64,000 bases of DNA from Candidatus Chloroploca sp. Khr17 (GCF_004138165.1 NZ_RYFF01000029.1:1-64000); one strand, 5' to 3'. Shown: positions 1 to 9,700, numbered from the stretch's first letter. Program-made: numbers and translations. The notes: generated by a model from the letters alone, not told the origin.

Positions 1-16
1 GCGCATACTCTACCAT

Positions 17-151
17 CAAACCTTTGCGCCTCTGCGCCTTTGCGTCAAATAACCCACCGTATTGGCAGGGTTGACCCGTCTTGCCACCAAGACGCGCACG
101 CGCTTCCCTCAAACCTTTGCGCCTCTGCGCCTTTGCGTCAAATCACCCACC
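17..151. repeat. Two copies of the AAAGGCGC dispersed repeat
   Basis: Two near-identical copies of about 42 bp lie at 17-58 and 110-151. Each reads CCTTTGCGCC, then TCTGCGCCTTTGCGTCAAAT, then ACCCACC. On the other strand this is TTTGACGCAAAGGCGCAGAG, the same family seen at 3690, 34204, 34262, 38407, 38440 and 38735. They lie just past the stop codon of the Wzc-like gene. I see no gene in 1-171. Confidence 0.85.
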
Positions 152-171
152 TTATTTGCAGGTTCGTTTCT

Positions 172-2028
172 TTACCTGCGCCTTCGTTTGCTTCGTTCAG
201 GACTGCCGCTGCCAGCGGCGACAATCGCTGGCTCGGCTGCGTCGTCGAGGTCGGCATCATAGGAGCCATTGATGGCAACCGGGGTTGTCGCTGGTTCTTG
301 TGGTGGTGTGGCTGTGCTGTCAATGGTGCTTGTCGGTGTGGCTTCGCTGCTTGCGTGCTTGTGCTTGCGTTTGCCACCGGTCAGGCGCTGCCATTGGGTT
401 TTGAGCCACGATTGTTTGGTCTTGTTGGGATCGTCGGGGGCATAGCCGTAGCCGTAGCCGTAGCCGTACCCATAGCCATAGCCATAGCCATAACTACGCT
501 TCGAGACCCGGTTGAGCACAAGTCCGGCGAGTTTTGCGCCCGACTGGTCAAGCAGGGCTTTGGCCTGGCGCAGGGCACTGGTGCGGGTTTTGCCTGCCAT
601 GGCGACTAGCACGACCGCATCACAGAAGTTGAGCAGCACGGTGGAGTCGGCGACCTGCAAGATTGGCGGGCTGTCAAAGATCACGATGTCAGCCATCTCT
701 TTCAGCGTCTCGACAAGGTCGGCAAAACGCTGCGAGCTCAGCATTGCCATCGGGTCCGAGGGCAGCGGGCCACTGGGGAGCAGCAGCAGGTTTTCGAGTT
801 TGGTTGACTGAAAGTGGAAATCAATGCTCGAGCCAGGGTCACGTACCATGGCGGTCGTTACGCCACGCAGGTTGTGGTGGCTGAAATAGGTGTGCATCGT
901 CGGGCGGCGCAGGTCGGCATCAACCAAGATCACGCGCTTGCCTGCACGCGCCAACACGACGGCAAGGTTGGCTGCCGTCGTACTCTTGCCCTCGCTTTGG
1001 TTGCTACTGGTCACCAGCACGGTGCGCAGCCCATGCCCATAGGCAGATACATCAAGCCGCACCCGCAGCATCTGATAGGCCTCAGAGATATTGGCATAGG
1101 GCGTTGTCAGCGTCACCAACTTCTCGGGTGCCCGCTCGCCTTCAATGTCACCGACTGTCGCAAGCACTGTCGTGCCAAGCATCTCGCCAGCTTTATCGCT
1201 CGAACCAACGCGGTCATTGAAGAACTCAAGCAGCAAGACCAGGCCAAACATAAGCATCAGGCCAACCACCGCCGCAATGAGGGCATTCTGCATCACACGG
1301 GGGCTGATCGGGCTGACTGGCGCAAGGGCAGGTTCGATCATGATCACACTATCACTCTGGCGCACCTCGGTCAGCCGGATCTCTTCGATGCTGCGCAGCA
1401 GCGACGCATAGCTCGTACGATAGAGTGCCAGCAACTCCTGGAGGCGTGCCCGCTCACCGGCATTCGCCGCACCGGTCGCCTGGTCAAGCAACGCCTGCGT
1501 TGCGTCAATCTCCCCCTGGATCTTCGCCAACTCTGTCTCAAGGCTCTCGCGGGTCGCATCAAAGCGGCTACTCTGCAACGCGGCATTCTGCTGCACAAAG
1601 ATCGTCACAATCTCATTGGCAATCGCCGCAATCTGGGCCGGATCTTCGCCGGTGACGGTCAGTTGCAACAACTGCGTACTACGCACGGGGGTTGCCGTCA
1701 CACGCCCCGCGAGTTGAGCAGGCGACATTGACAACCCGAGCGAGTCAATTGCCTGCTCGAGGATCGGTCGACTCACCATCACAGTGGCATACGTCTGCGC
1801 AAGCCGCTCACTGGTCAGGATCGATTGATACTCAGCGGAAGAACTGCCGCCACTCGACGCCTGGTTGATCAGCAGCGTGGTTGACGTCTGGTAGATCGGG
1901 GTGATCTGGCGACTAATCAGAAAGGCAGCACCACCAGCAAGCAACGCGCCAAGGATCAGCAACCAAGCCCAGCGACGGAGAATAAAGAAATAACGGAGCA
2001 GGTCGATCTCGACCGAGTCGTTTTCCAT
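172..2028 (-). CDS. Wzc-like polysaccharide co-polymerase / tyrosine autokinase
   Basis: This 618-aa inner-membrane protein should control chain length and export of an exopolysaccharide through cycles of tyrosine autophosphorylation. It starts with a Wzz domain: a first membrane segment at about residues 20-40, a periplasmic coiled region (about 150-215) and a second membrane segment at about 247-270. A BY-kinase domain follows, with Walker A (SSNQSEGKST, about 341-350), Walker A-prime (VILVDADLRRP, about 366-376) and Walker B (VIFDSPP, about 449-455). Residues 513-529 are a run of Tyr-Gly dipeptides, the expected autophosphorylation cluster, but it is followed by about 90 low-complexity residues rich in T, A and P instead of ending the protein. 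It is the last gene of a minus-strand polysaccharide operon. The family assignment is secure; the exact polymer is unknown. Confidence 0.93.
   Translation of the reverse strand: MENDSVEIDLLRYFFILRRWAWLLILGALLAGGAAFLISRQITPIYQTSTTLLINQASSGGSSSAEYQSILTSERLAQTYATVMVSRPILEQAIDSLGLSMSPAQLAGRVTATPVRSTQLLQLTVTGEDPAQIAAIANEIVTIFVQQNAALQSSRFDATRESLETELAKIQGEIDATQALLDQATGAANAGERARLQELLALYRTSYASLLRSIEEIRLTEVRQSDSVIMIEPALAPVSPISPRVMQNALIAAVVGLMLMFGLVLLLEFFNDRVGSSDKAGEMLGTTVLATVGDIEGERAPEKLVTLTTPYANISEAYQMLRVRLDVSAYGHGLRTVLVTSSNQSEGKSTTAANLAVVLARAGKRVILVDADLRRPTMHTYFSHHNLRGVTTAMVRDPGSSIDFHFQSTKLENLLLLPSGPLPSDPMAMLSSQRFADLVETLKEMADIVIFDSPPILQVADSTVLLNFCDAVVLVAMAGKTRTSALRQAKALLDQSGAKLAGLVLNRVSKRSYGYGYGYGYGYGYGYGYAPDDPNKTKQSWLKTQWQRLTGGKRKHKHASSEATPTSTIDSTATPPQEPATTPVAINGSYDADLDDAAEPAIVAAGSGSPERSKRRRR
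442..492 (-). repeat. In-frame hexanucleotide repeat coding the Tyr-Gly cluster
   Basis: About eight tandem hexamers (TAGCCG or TAGCCA on the plus strand) encode the alternating Tyr-Gly run of the Wzc-like kinase. A change in copy number would stay in frame and alter only the number of tyrosines. Confidence 0.85.
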
Positions 2029-2162
2029 GCAGAAACACCTTAACTATGGAAGAACAGTCTCATCACCACCTGCGCACGACCCTCAGCCTCTGGTTCACTG
2101 AGATGCAATGAATGTGACAGAATGCACGGAATGTCAGGTAGGCTCTTCATTGTACCTGATAA

Positions 2163-2530
2163 TTGCATTTTAGCAACTATTGCGGGACGGGCAACCAGGG
2201 CACCCGCCAGGGCACCCGCAAGGGCACCCGCAAGGGCACCCGCAAGGGGTGCCCCTACACCGGGCCCGCCCCCGCAAGGGCACCCGCAAGGGGTGCCCCT
2301 ACACCGGGCCCGCCCCCGCAAGGGCACCCGCAAGGGGTGCCCCTACACCGGGCCCGCCCCCGGGACGGGCACCCGCCAGGGCACCCGCGAGGGGTGCCCC
2401 TACACCGGGCCCGCCCCCGGGACGGGCACCCGCCAGGGCACCCGCAAGGGGTGCCCCTACACCGGGCACGCCCCCGGGACGGGCACGCCCCCGGGACGGG
2501 CACGCCTTGCGGGGTGCCCCGCCCTGGTAC
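2163..2530. repeat. Tandem palindromic GGGCACCCGCAAGGGGTGCCC block
   Basis: Between the Wzc-like gene and the epimerase lies an array of GGGCACCCGC and AAGGGGTGCCCCTACACCGG units, each able to pair with itself. Open frames across it are compositional artefacts. The right end runs into a GTTGTATCCGGTTTCGTATG segment at about 2540-2565 that reappears inverted at about 6300-6320, beside a related block. Confidence 0.85.
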
Positions 2531-2586
2531 GGGTGCCCCGTTGTATCCGGTTTCGTATGGTGCAATCGCCATGGACGGGCAACTCT

Positions 2587-2649
2587 CCTGGGAGCGAGGG
2601 CGGGACGCCCTCGGAATACCTTCGAGGGCGTCCCGCCCTCGCTCCCAGG
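2587..2649. repeat. 63-bp palindrome (GGGAGCGAGGGCGGGACG family)
   Basis: The arms start CCTGGGAGCGAGGGCG and end with the reverse complement, with smaller palindromes nested inside. A sister copy lies at 3884-3944 and a shorter relative at 50344-50388. It lies just downstream of the epimerase stop, so it could also act as a transcription terminator. Confidence 0.85.
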
Positions 2650-2690
2650 CTTGCCTGCGCCGTCAAACCTGGCAGGTTTCCGTACCAATT

Positions 2691-3653
2691 TTATTGCAGC
2701 GCCGCTGCAATATCCCCAATCGTCTCTTCAAGCGCGATCGTCGGGCTCCAACCGAGCAGGCGATGGATGCGGGTGGTGTCGGGGACGCGCCGGTGCATGT
2801 CTTCAAAGCCGGGGGCGTAGGCTTCGGCGTAGGGGACATAGGCAAGCTCGGCGCTGCTGCCGGTCAGGGTTTTGACAAGTTGGGCCAGGGCTGTGATCGT
2901 AATTTCGCGGGTGTTGCCCAGGTTAAAGACGCGCTCGGGGCCAACCAGGTGGTGATCGGACAGCGCAACAACGGCACGCACAATGTCGCGCACATCGCAA
3001 AAGCAGCGCGCCTGCTGCCCGTCACCATAGATCGTCAATGGTTCGTTCGAGAGCGCCTGGCGGACAAAACGGGGCACCACCATGCCATACCGTCCACTCT
3101 GGCGAGGGCCAATCGTATTGAAGAAGCGCATCACCAGCGCGTCCAGCCCGAACTCACGGTGATAGGCGAGGGCCAGGAACTCATCGAGCATCTTGCTGGC
3201 CGCATAGCTCCAGCGGCTCTTGCTTGTTGCCCCCAGCAGAATATCGTCTTCCTCGGCAAAAGGCACCCGCGTCGCCTTGCCATAGACCTCCGACGTGCTC
3301 GCCACCAGCACCCGCGAGCCATACCTGAGCGCCGCCCGCAGCACCGTCTCGGTACCACGCACATTGGTCTCAATCGTATGCACCGGGCGCTCAACGACCA
3401 GTTGCACCCCAACGGCTGCGGCGAGATGAATAATCACCTGTGCCTCTGACGCCAATCGATCGAGCACGACCAGATCATTGACATCAGCCCTGGCAAAACG
3501 AAAATGCTCGTTGGGCAAGAGATGGGCAATATTCGCCATCGCCCCCGTCGAGAGATTATCAATTGCCAGCACGCGCTGCCCCTGCGCCAGCAAATACTCA
3601 GCCAGATGTGAGCCAATGAAGCCGGCCCCGCCGGTGATCAAATATGTATGCAT
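2691..3653 (-). CDS. NAD-dependent sugar epimerase/dehydratase
   Basis: This 320-aa protein is an extended short-chain dehydrogenase acting on a nucleotide sugar. The NAD-binding TGGAGFIG motif is at residues 7-14, the substrate-contacting STSEVYG at about 119-125, and the catalytic YAASK (Tyr150, Lys154) is intact. Length and motifs fit the UDP-glucose 4-epimerase / UDP-glucuronate decarboxylase / dTDP-glucose dehydratase group. It lies downstream of a UDP-sugar dehydrogenase, which favours a role on a uronic-acid-type UDP-sugar, but the exact reaction cannot be read from the sequence. It belongs to the same polysaccharide operon as its neighbours, although about 340 bp of repeat-rich DNA separates it from the dehydrogenase gene. 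Confidence 0.9.
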   Translation of the reverse strand: MHTYLITGGAGFIGSHLAEYLLAQGQRVLAIDNLSTGAMANIAHLLPNEHFRFARADVNDLVVLDRLASEAQVIIHLAAAVGVQLVVERPVHTIETNVRGTETVLRAALRYGSRVLVASTSEVYGKATRVPFAEEDDILLGATSKSRWSYAASKMLDEFLALAYHREFGLDALVMRFFNTIGPRQSGRYGMVVPRFVRQALSNEPLTIYGDGQQARCFCDVRDIVRAVVALSDHHLVGPERVFNLGNTREITITALAQLVKTLTGSSAELAYVPYAEAYAPGFEDMHRRVPDTTRIHRLLGWSPTIALEETIGDIAAALQ

Positions 3654-3659
3654 ATTATG

Positions 3660-3990
3660 TGTTGAGGGCTGTGCTATAGCAACGGCTGATGATTTGACGC
3701 AAAGGCGCCACAGTCATTCCGAACGGAGCGGAGCGCAGTGAGGAATCTGCACTGATCCGCATGGAAGACCCCTCACTCCGTTCGGGGTGACAGGGCAGGC
3801 TACGCACCGGCACTGGTTTCGCTCCACACCACTGGCCCGTGGGCCATGTGATACGCAGCATGTCACGGTTGCGAGTCCTGGGACTGGGAGCGAGGGCGTC
3901 CCGCCCTCGGAGAGCATTCGAGGGCGGGACGCCCTCGCTCCCAGGGATACCAGAAAACCCTGCTCGCAGAAGAATAAGCAAGCTTTGCAA
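3660..3990. repeat. Repeat-filled spacer between sugar genes
   Basis: No gene is supported here. The spacer holds a short TTTGACGCAAAGGCGC copy (about 3692-3707), an inverted pair around TTCCGAACGGAGCG and CTCACTCCGTTCGGGGTGAC (about 3717-3790), and a 61-bp palindrome at 3884-3944 that matches the one at 2587-2649 but with the inner palindromes swapped in order. Confidence 0.75.
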
Positions 3991-3993
3991 CGA

Positions 3994-5289
3994 TTAACGT
4001 AGAGTACGGCGGGTGTCAACGATGACGCGGGCGGTGGCGTGGATCGTTGGCCAGTCGTAGGTGCTGTGGTCGGTGACGATGATGGCGCAGTCGGCGTCGG
4101 CGAGGGCTGCGTGCAGGTTGGGCACGCTGGTCATCGTAATGCCGTCGTGGTCAACGTCGGGCACATAGGGGTCGTGGTAGGTGACGCTGGCCCCTTTGTC
4201 TTGCAGCAGGTGGATGATGTCGAGCGCGGGCGATTCGCGCATGTCGCTGACATCTTTTTTGTAGGCAATGCCAATCACCAGCACCTTGCTGCCCTTGAGC
4301 GCTTTGCCAACCTCGTTGAGCGCGTCCTGCACTTTTTGCACCCAATAGCGCGGCATGCCGGTATTGATTTCGCTTGCCAATTCAATAAAGCGTGCCGTGT
4401 AATCAAGCGTGCGCAGCTTCCACGAAAGGTAGAGGGGGTCAATGGGAATGCAGTGCCCCCCGAGGCCGGGGCCGGGGGTGAATTTCATAAAGCCGAAGGG
4501 CTTGCTTGCCGCGGCTTCGATCACTTCCCACGCATCAAGGCCAAGCTTTTCGCACATCAAGAGCACTTCGTTGACCAGACCGATATTGACCGAGCGGAAG
4601 GTATTTTCGAGCAACTTGGTCATCTCGGCGGCGGCGGGCGACGAGACCGGCACCACCGTCTCAATCGCAACGCCATAGAGCGCCTGGCCTGCCTCAAGAC
4701 AGGCGGGCGTCTGGCCGCCCATCACCTTCGGCGTATTCCTGGTTGTCCAGTCGGTACGACCGGGATCAACGCGCTCGGGCGAAAAGCAGAGGAAGAAATC
4801 CGTGCCAACGCGCAGACCATCCTGATGTTCACTCAAACGGGGCAGGATCACCTCACTTGTTGTCCCAGGGTAGGTCGTACTCTCAAGCACCACCAACATC
4901 CCGCGGTGCAGATACCGGGCAATCTGCTCGGTCGCATCAACAATATACGAAATATCGGGATCACCCGTCTTGCGCAGCGGCGTCGGCACACAGATGCTCA
5001 CCGCATCGCACTCGGCCAGCACTGCCACATCAGTAGTCGCCCGCAGCAGGCCAGCCTGCACCAGCGGGGCCAATCTTGAGGTAGGCACATCCTCAATATA
5101 GGACTCACCAGCATTCAGCAACTCTACCTTGCGCGGATCAAGATCGATCCCGACGACGGTCAAGCCCGCCTCGGCAAACACCACCGCCAGGGGCAGACCA
5201 ACATAACCAAGGCCGACGATGGCAACGCTGACGTCGCGACGATGAACACGTTCGAGAAAGGCTTGAAGGAGCACGGGTTGTGAAGTCAT
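3994..5289 (-). CDS. Nucleotide-sugar dehydrogenase (UDP-GlcNAc 6-dehydrogenase type)
   Basis: This 431-aa enzyme belongs to the UDP-glucose/GDP-mannose dehydrogenase family, which oxidises C6 of a nucleotide sugar to the uronic acid in two NAD-dependent steps. The N-terminal Rossmann motif GLGYVGLP is at residues 26-33. The catalytic cysteine is Cys280 in GPGLGGHCIPIDP, and the central helix and C-terminal UDP-binding domain (VLVIGIAYKKDVSDMRESP) are present. The IPIDPLYLSWK context after the cysteine is typical of the WbpA/VipA/TviB branch (UDP-HexNAc dehydrogenases) more than of plain UDP-glucose dehydrogenase. It follows the NusG-like gene after 12 bp, so the two are probably co-transcribed. 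Substrate identity is an inference. Confidence 0.92.
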   Translation of the reverse strand: MTSQPVLLQAFLERVHRRDVSVAIVGLGYVGLPLAVVFAEAGLTVVGIDLDPRKVELLNAGESYIEDVPTSRLAPLVQAGLLRATTDVAVLAECDAVSICVPTPLRKTGDPDISYIVDATEQIARYLHRGMLVVLESTTYPGTTSEVILPRLSEHQDGLRVGTDFFLCFSPERVDPGRTDWTTRNTPKVMGGQTPACLEAGQALYGVAIETVVPVSSPAAAEMTKLLENTFRSVNIGLVNEVLLMCEKLGLDAWEVIEAAASKPFGFMKFTPGPGLGGHCIPIDPLYLSWKLRTLDYTARFIELASEINTGMPRYWVQKVQDALNEVGKALKGSKVLVIGIAYKKDVSDMRESPALDIIHLLQDKGASVTYHDPYVPDVDHDGITMTSVPNLHAALADADCAIIVTDHSTYDWPTIHATARVIVDTRRTLR

Positions 5290-5301
5290 ACAATGAAAAT
5301 C

Positions 5302-5805
5302 TTACAACGGCCTGATCTGATTCACCTTGAGCTCAACGCGCAGTTGGCGATCGCCAAGCAGATCAATTAAGACGCGGACGCGGTCGCTATCGCGGAGGCG
5401 GGCGTCAAAGATCGCTTCGTACTGGGCAAACGGGCCGTGTTCAATGACGACGCGATCGCCGGGGCGCAGTTGAAAAAAGGTCTCGCCGCCGGCGGCGTTG
5501 ATCTCAGTGAGGCGTTGATCAATCAGTTGGAGCAACGCATCATCAACGACCGCCGGCTCGCCGCCAAAGCTGACGAGGCCAACGGCAAAGGGCAGATAGC
5601 GAAAGGCCGAAGGGCCAAACTTGCCAAGATCAGCCTTGACAAAGACATACGAGGGAAAGAAGGGGCGGATCGTGCGCGAACGCGGATTCACCGGCTTTAC
5701 CACCAGGTGCGGGTAAAAGACCGGCACGCCCCGCTGCTCAAGCTGCTCGGTGATCAGCGCCTCTTTGCGGGCCTTTGTCTGCAATGCGTACCAGTGTGCT
5801 GCCAT
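5302..5805 (-). CDS. NusG/RfaH-family operon-specific antiterminator
   Basis: This protein of about 167 aa has a NusG N-terminal domain (HWYALQTKARKE, FYPHLVV, then FFPSYVFVKAD) followed by a KOW-like C-terminal domain (RPGDRVVIEHGPFAQYEAIFD). I placed the start at the ATG of MAAHWYAL at 5805, preceded by AAGAGG; a GTG ten codons upstream would overlap the previous gene. A housekeeping NusG normally sits with secE and rplK, which are absent here. Its place near the head of a polysaccharide operon fits the specialised RfaH/UpxY/LoaP-type paralogues that let polymerase read through long capsule operons. The family call is firm; operon specificity is inferred from context. Confidence 0.88.
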   Translation of the reverse strand: MAAHWYALQTKARKEALITEQLEQRGVPVFYPHLVVKPVNPRSRTIRPFFPSYVFVKADLGKFGPSAFRYLPFAVGLVSFGGEPAVVDDALLQLIDQRLTEINAAGGETFFQLRPGDRVVIEHGPFAQYEAIFDARLRDSDRVRVLIDLLGDRQLRVELKVNQIRPL

Positions 5806-5819
5806 AGACCTCTTGCCAC

Positions 5820-6056
5820 CTACACCCCGCCACACGCCAACTCGGTGTCATCGTTCGGATGACCGTCTTCGGGTAGCGCGTGGTTGACCCGCTGATTCCA
5901 CGACTGGATCAGCGTCGCCATCAAATCGTCCACCGTCGTACACCGGACTGGGGGGGCTTTCCCTTCGGGATCAACCAGCCACAATACAAACTGTGGCCCC
6001 CCGGTCTCCTCATCTTCCGACCTCTGCATGAGCAACAGCCAGCGCAACTGTGCCAT
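5820..6056 (-). CDS. Small hypothetical protein heading the polysaccharide operon
   Basis: This 78-aa soluble protein is not one I recognise. It has the pattern FVLWLVDPEGKAPPVRC, then DDLMATLIQSWNQRV, and an acidic C-terminus. The start is backed by AAGGGATAACTC before the ATG. Its stop lies only 14 bp upstream of the NusG-like start, so it should be the first gene of that operon. The domain-like centre and tight spacing suggest it is real. Confidence 0.6.
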   Translation of the reverse strand: MAQLRWLLLMQRSEDEETGGPQFVLWLVDPEGKAPPVRCTTVDDLMATLIQSWNQRVNHALPEDGHPNDDTELACGGV

Positions 6057-6059
6057 GAG

Positions 6060-6300
6060 TTATCCCTTGCGTGGTTTTGGTTTATAGGGTTGCGGCGCGC
6101 AAGCGCGCCGCAACCCTATGCATAGGTACCTTGCGGCGTGCGCGCCGCGCGACCCTATGCGTAGGTACCTTGCGGCGCGTGCGCCGCGCAACCCTATGCG
6201 TAGGTACCTTGCGGCGCGTGCGCCGCGCAACCCTATGCGTAGGTACCTTGCGGCGCGTGCGACGAGTGGCCCTATGCATGCGTAGGTACGTTTAGGGCGA
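6060..6300. repeat. 39-bp tandem array
   Basis: The unit GGTACCTTGCGGCGCGTGCG, then CCGCGCAACCCTATGCGTA, repeats about every 39 bp with four to five diverging copies. Each unit contains the palindromic core GCGGCGCGTGCGCCGC. It lies directly upstream of the polysaccharide operon, where its promoter would be expected. Confidence 0.85.
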
Positions 6301-6545
6301 TTGCATCATACGAAACCGGATACAACGGGGCACCCGCAAGGGATACCCGTACCGGGGTGGGGCACCCGCAAGGGGTGCCCGTACCGGGGTGGGGCACCCG
6401 CAAGGGGTGCCCGTACCGGGGTGGGGCACCCGCAAGGGGTGCCCGTACACCGGCCCCGCCCCGTAGGGGCACCCCTTGCGGGTGCCCTTGCGGGTGCCCT
6501 TGCGGGTGCCCTGGTGGGGTGCATACACGGAAGATGCAATCGCCC
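6301..6545. repeat. 32-bp tandem palindrome array (GGGCACCCGCAAGGGGTGCCC)
   Basis: About four copies with a 32-bp period (GGGGCACCCGCAAGGGGTGC, then CCGTACCGGGGT), followed by a different arrangement of GGGTGCCCTTGC. The left end carries GGCGATTGCATCATACGAAA, which is the inverse of a segment near 2550. The same repeat family forms the block at 2163-2530. Nothing gene-like is seen in 6546-6716. Confidence 0.85.
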
Positions 6546-6716
6546 TATAGGTACCTTGCGGCGCGTGCGCCTCGCGACCCGATCCATAGTACTGGGCACG
6601 CTCCGCCATTTCGACATCGCCCTGCGATGCCGAGACAAGCGCTATCCTAGCAGGAGACCGTCACGTTACCCGGCAATCCCCTGATAACCGTGGGGACATA
6701 GCCACCGTCTGAACAC

Positions 6717-9700
6717 CTACCGTCCGCTGACCCGTGCGTTCGCCTTGAGGTCACCGCCCCGCGTTACAACCACAATGCCTTGTTCACGCAACAGCGCGAG
6801 GTCACGTTTGATCGTGCGTACATTGACCTCCAGGACACGCGCAAGCTCCTCAAGGGTCGCAAGACATCCTTGAGCGATGGCCTCACCAGAGAGGCGGAGC
6901 AGGCAGATATGGCGGCGGGCAATGCGGTCAACAGGATCATCCGGGGCCTCAATTGTCCAGACGACCGGGTGCAACTCATCAGGTTGCAGGGGCCGTCCGG
7001 TTGGTGCATGGCGCAGGGGGAGCCAGGCGAGACAGCGCGGGCGCTGGACAAATGGCTGGCAGTCTGGCTCCAGGGCAAATGGTTGCAGGGCAAGCAATGT
7101 ACGACGAACCTCAGGCTCTTTATTATACCCCAATTCGGCGAGCAATGCGTCAAGGGCATGGGTGCGCACGGTTGCTGCCTCGGTGGAGGCTTGGCACGCG
7201 GCGAGCACGTCGGCGATCCGCCAGCGGGTCATTGCCGGAGACCAGTGCGGCAGGCTCGGCTCAACGAGGGTGGCTGCAGCGCGAGCATAGGCAAGGGCGC
7301 GGTCAGGCTCACCTGCTGCGGCATAGACTTCGGCAGCCAGCACGCTGCCCTCGACGGGCAGCGCCGGGATACCAGATGCCTCAAGCGGCAGCAAGGTCGC
7401 ATAGGCTTCGGGTGTTTGGCCCAGCCCGAGTTGTGCCGCCGCGACCAGGGTCTCCTGGAATGCCGCGCCAGGCAAGCTAGCCAGGCGACGGGTCAACGCA
7501 ACCCCCTCGCGAGCGAGCGCCAGGGCTTGCTCATACTCGTGCAAGGCCAGGAGGGTCAGGGTCATGCTGACAAGCACCAACTTGAGTGGGGCCAGCAGGC
7601 CCGCCTCGCGAACCAAGGGCAGCGTCGTCGCCCCAAGCAAGCGGCTCTCTTCAAACGCCCCAACCAGGCCGAGGGTATGCACAAGGCGCACCCGCACCTC
7701 AAGCTCAGTGCGCTGATCACCGTCCAGTTGCGCCTGGAAGAGCGCCGCACGCAGCAGCGCCAGCGCCTCGCCATACCGACGCTGACTCAGACAAACCAAT
7801 GCCTCCACCAGCAACGCCCGCGCCGCCAGCAGTGGCATCGTCGTCAGCGCAGCATCATCAACCAGGTGCGCCATCACCGCAGCCGCCGCTTCACACCGGT
7901 GTGCAGCAAGCAAAGCGGCAACAAGGTTCAACCGTGCTTCGGTCAAGACAGTGGATTGAGCATGTTTGCCGCTATGGGAACGCACCCTGGCCCCGCATCC
8001 AACCTCCATCGCCGCAAGCTCAACAGCCCGCTGCGCATAGAGCACGCCCTCATCATACGCCTCACTGATCGCCAGCACCTCAGCCAGCGCCAGCGACGCC
8101 TGCGCCTCAAGCCGCGTCAACCCGGCGCAGTGCGCCTGGGCCAACGCCTCACGCAGCACCCGCTCGCCCTCCGCAGGATCAACCAGCGTCCCGCGAGCCA
8201 ACCCGACGCAGATCAACGCCTCGATCTGCCAATCCTCCCGCCCAGCAGCCTGTGCCTCTTCAAGGAGCAGGTCTGGTGCCGAGGCAGGCCTGGCCCCACC
8301 CGCCCCCACCGCTCTCAACGATAGCGTTTTAGGCTGGTGCCATCCTTGCCCCCCCACCCCCAACCCCTCCCCCACCAGGGGGGAGGGGCGTGGCTCCCCC
8401 CCTCTCCCCTCGTGGGAGAGGGGGGGCAGGGGGGGTGAGGGGGAAAAGGCCATCAAGCGCACAACCTCCCAGCGCAGGGCATGGCCGACGGGGAGGTTCA
8501 GCGCTTGCACGGCGGCGCTGGCAAAGCCAAGGCTGCGTTGGGCCAGGGGCAACGTGCCAGCGGCAAGGGCCTCATACGTTGCGTCGAGCGCCTCGTCAAG
8601 CACGGCATCCCACAGGTGGCCCAGGGCCCCATGCGCAAGTCGTTCGAACCGCAGCGTCACAGGACGATCCAGCGCACGGCCAAGCGCAGTGGCGAGTTGG
8701 GCGTGCAAGGTACGCCGCGTTTCAGGGTCAAGTCGCTCAAGCAGGTACACCCCCAGGTCAGGGTGGGCCAGGCGCAGATACTGGCCCCGTTCGATCAGCA
8801 CCCCGGCGATCAGCAGGTCAGACAGCAGGGCCACCCGCTGCCCTGGCTCAGGCCAGAGCGCCTCGATCAGGCCCTCATCGGCAGGGCGCCCAAGCAGCGC
8901 AAAGGTACACGCCATCATCCATGCCGCAGGCGCAAGCCGTGCGACTTGCCAGCGCATCAACGCGGGCATCGTTGTGGGGAGGGAAACATCCGGCCTGATC
9001 AGGCCCCATCCCGTCGGTGGGTCATACCAGAGCACCTGATGTTCATAGAGAACGTGGATCAGGCCAAGGAGCAAGCCGGAATGACCACCACTGCTCGTGA
9101 GCAAGCGGTCGCGCAATGCAGGGGCAATGCGGCCGCCTACGGCCGCCTGGGCCAGGTGTAGCGTCGCCTGGGGGTCAAGCGGCTCAAGGGCCAGCAGGCG
9201 CAGGGGCAAAAGGATCGGTCGGCGCAGCGTCGCCACAGGGAAATTCGCCTCACCGGGGGGCGCCGTCAAGACCACACAGAGGGCGCGTGGGCCGGCGAGC
9301 AAGCGGATCACGAGTTGCCGCAGCGCCTGATGATCGCCAGGAAAATCATCGATCACGAGCAGCAAGGCACCCTGCGCAGCCACGCGATCGAGCAACGCGA
9401 CCAGGGCCTGCAGCGGATCAAAGCGAAGGCGTTGCGCACGACGCAGCGGCTGCGGTGCGCGCTCGGGCAGCACCTCACGCAGACGGGGCATCTGGCGACA
9501 GAGCAGATGCCACTGCTGGTCATCAAGGCTCGCGCAGGCAGCCCGCAGATAGACACGCGCCGTACGGCCAGCGCCGAGCACCCCATCCTCAAAGAGTTCC
9601 CAGACATCGTGCGCCCCCGAACGAGGCGTCAACCAAAGGACGGTCCACGAAGCGCGCAGGCGCACCTGGGCGGCAAACTCCTGCACCAGACGCGTCTTGC

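Noticed and set aside
2122-3449. Long plus-strand frames rich in Pro/Arg/Gly across the repeats and epimerase
   Set aside because: They come from the periodic GGGCACCCGC repeats and from the antisense of the epimerase gene, which has intact motifs on the minus strand.
6780-8324. 514-codon plus-strand frame
   Set aside because: Antisense shadow of the SARP-type gene; no recognisable domain, while the minus strand has clear ones.
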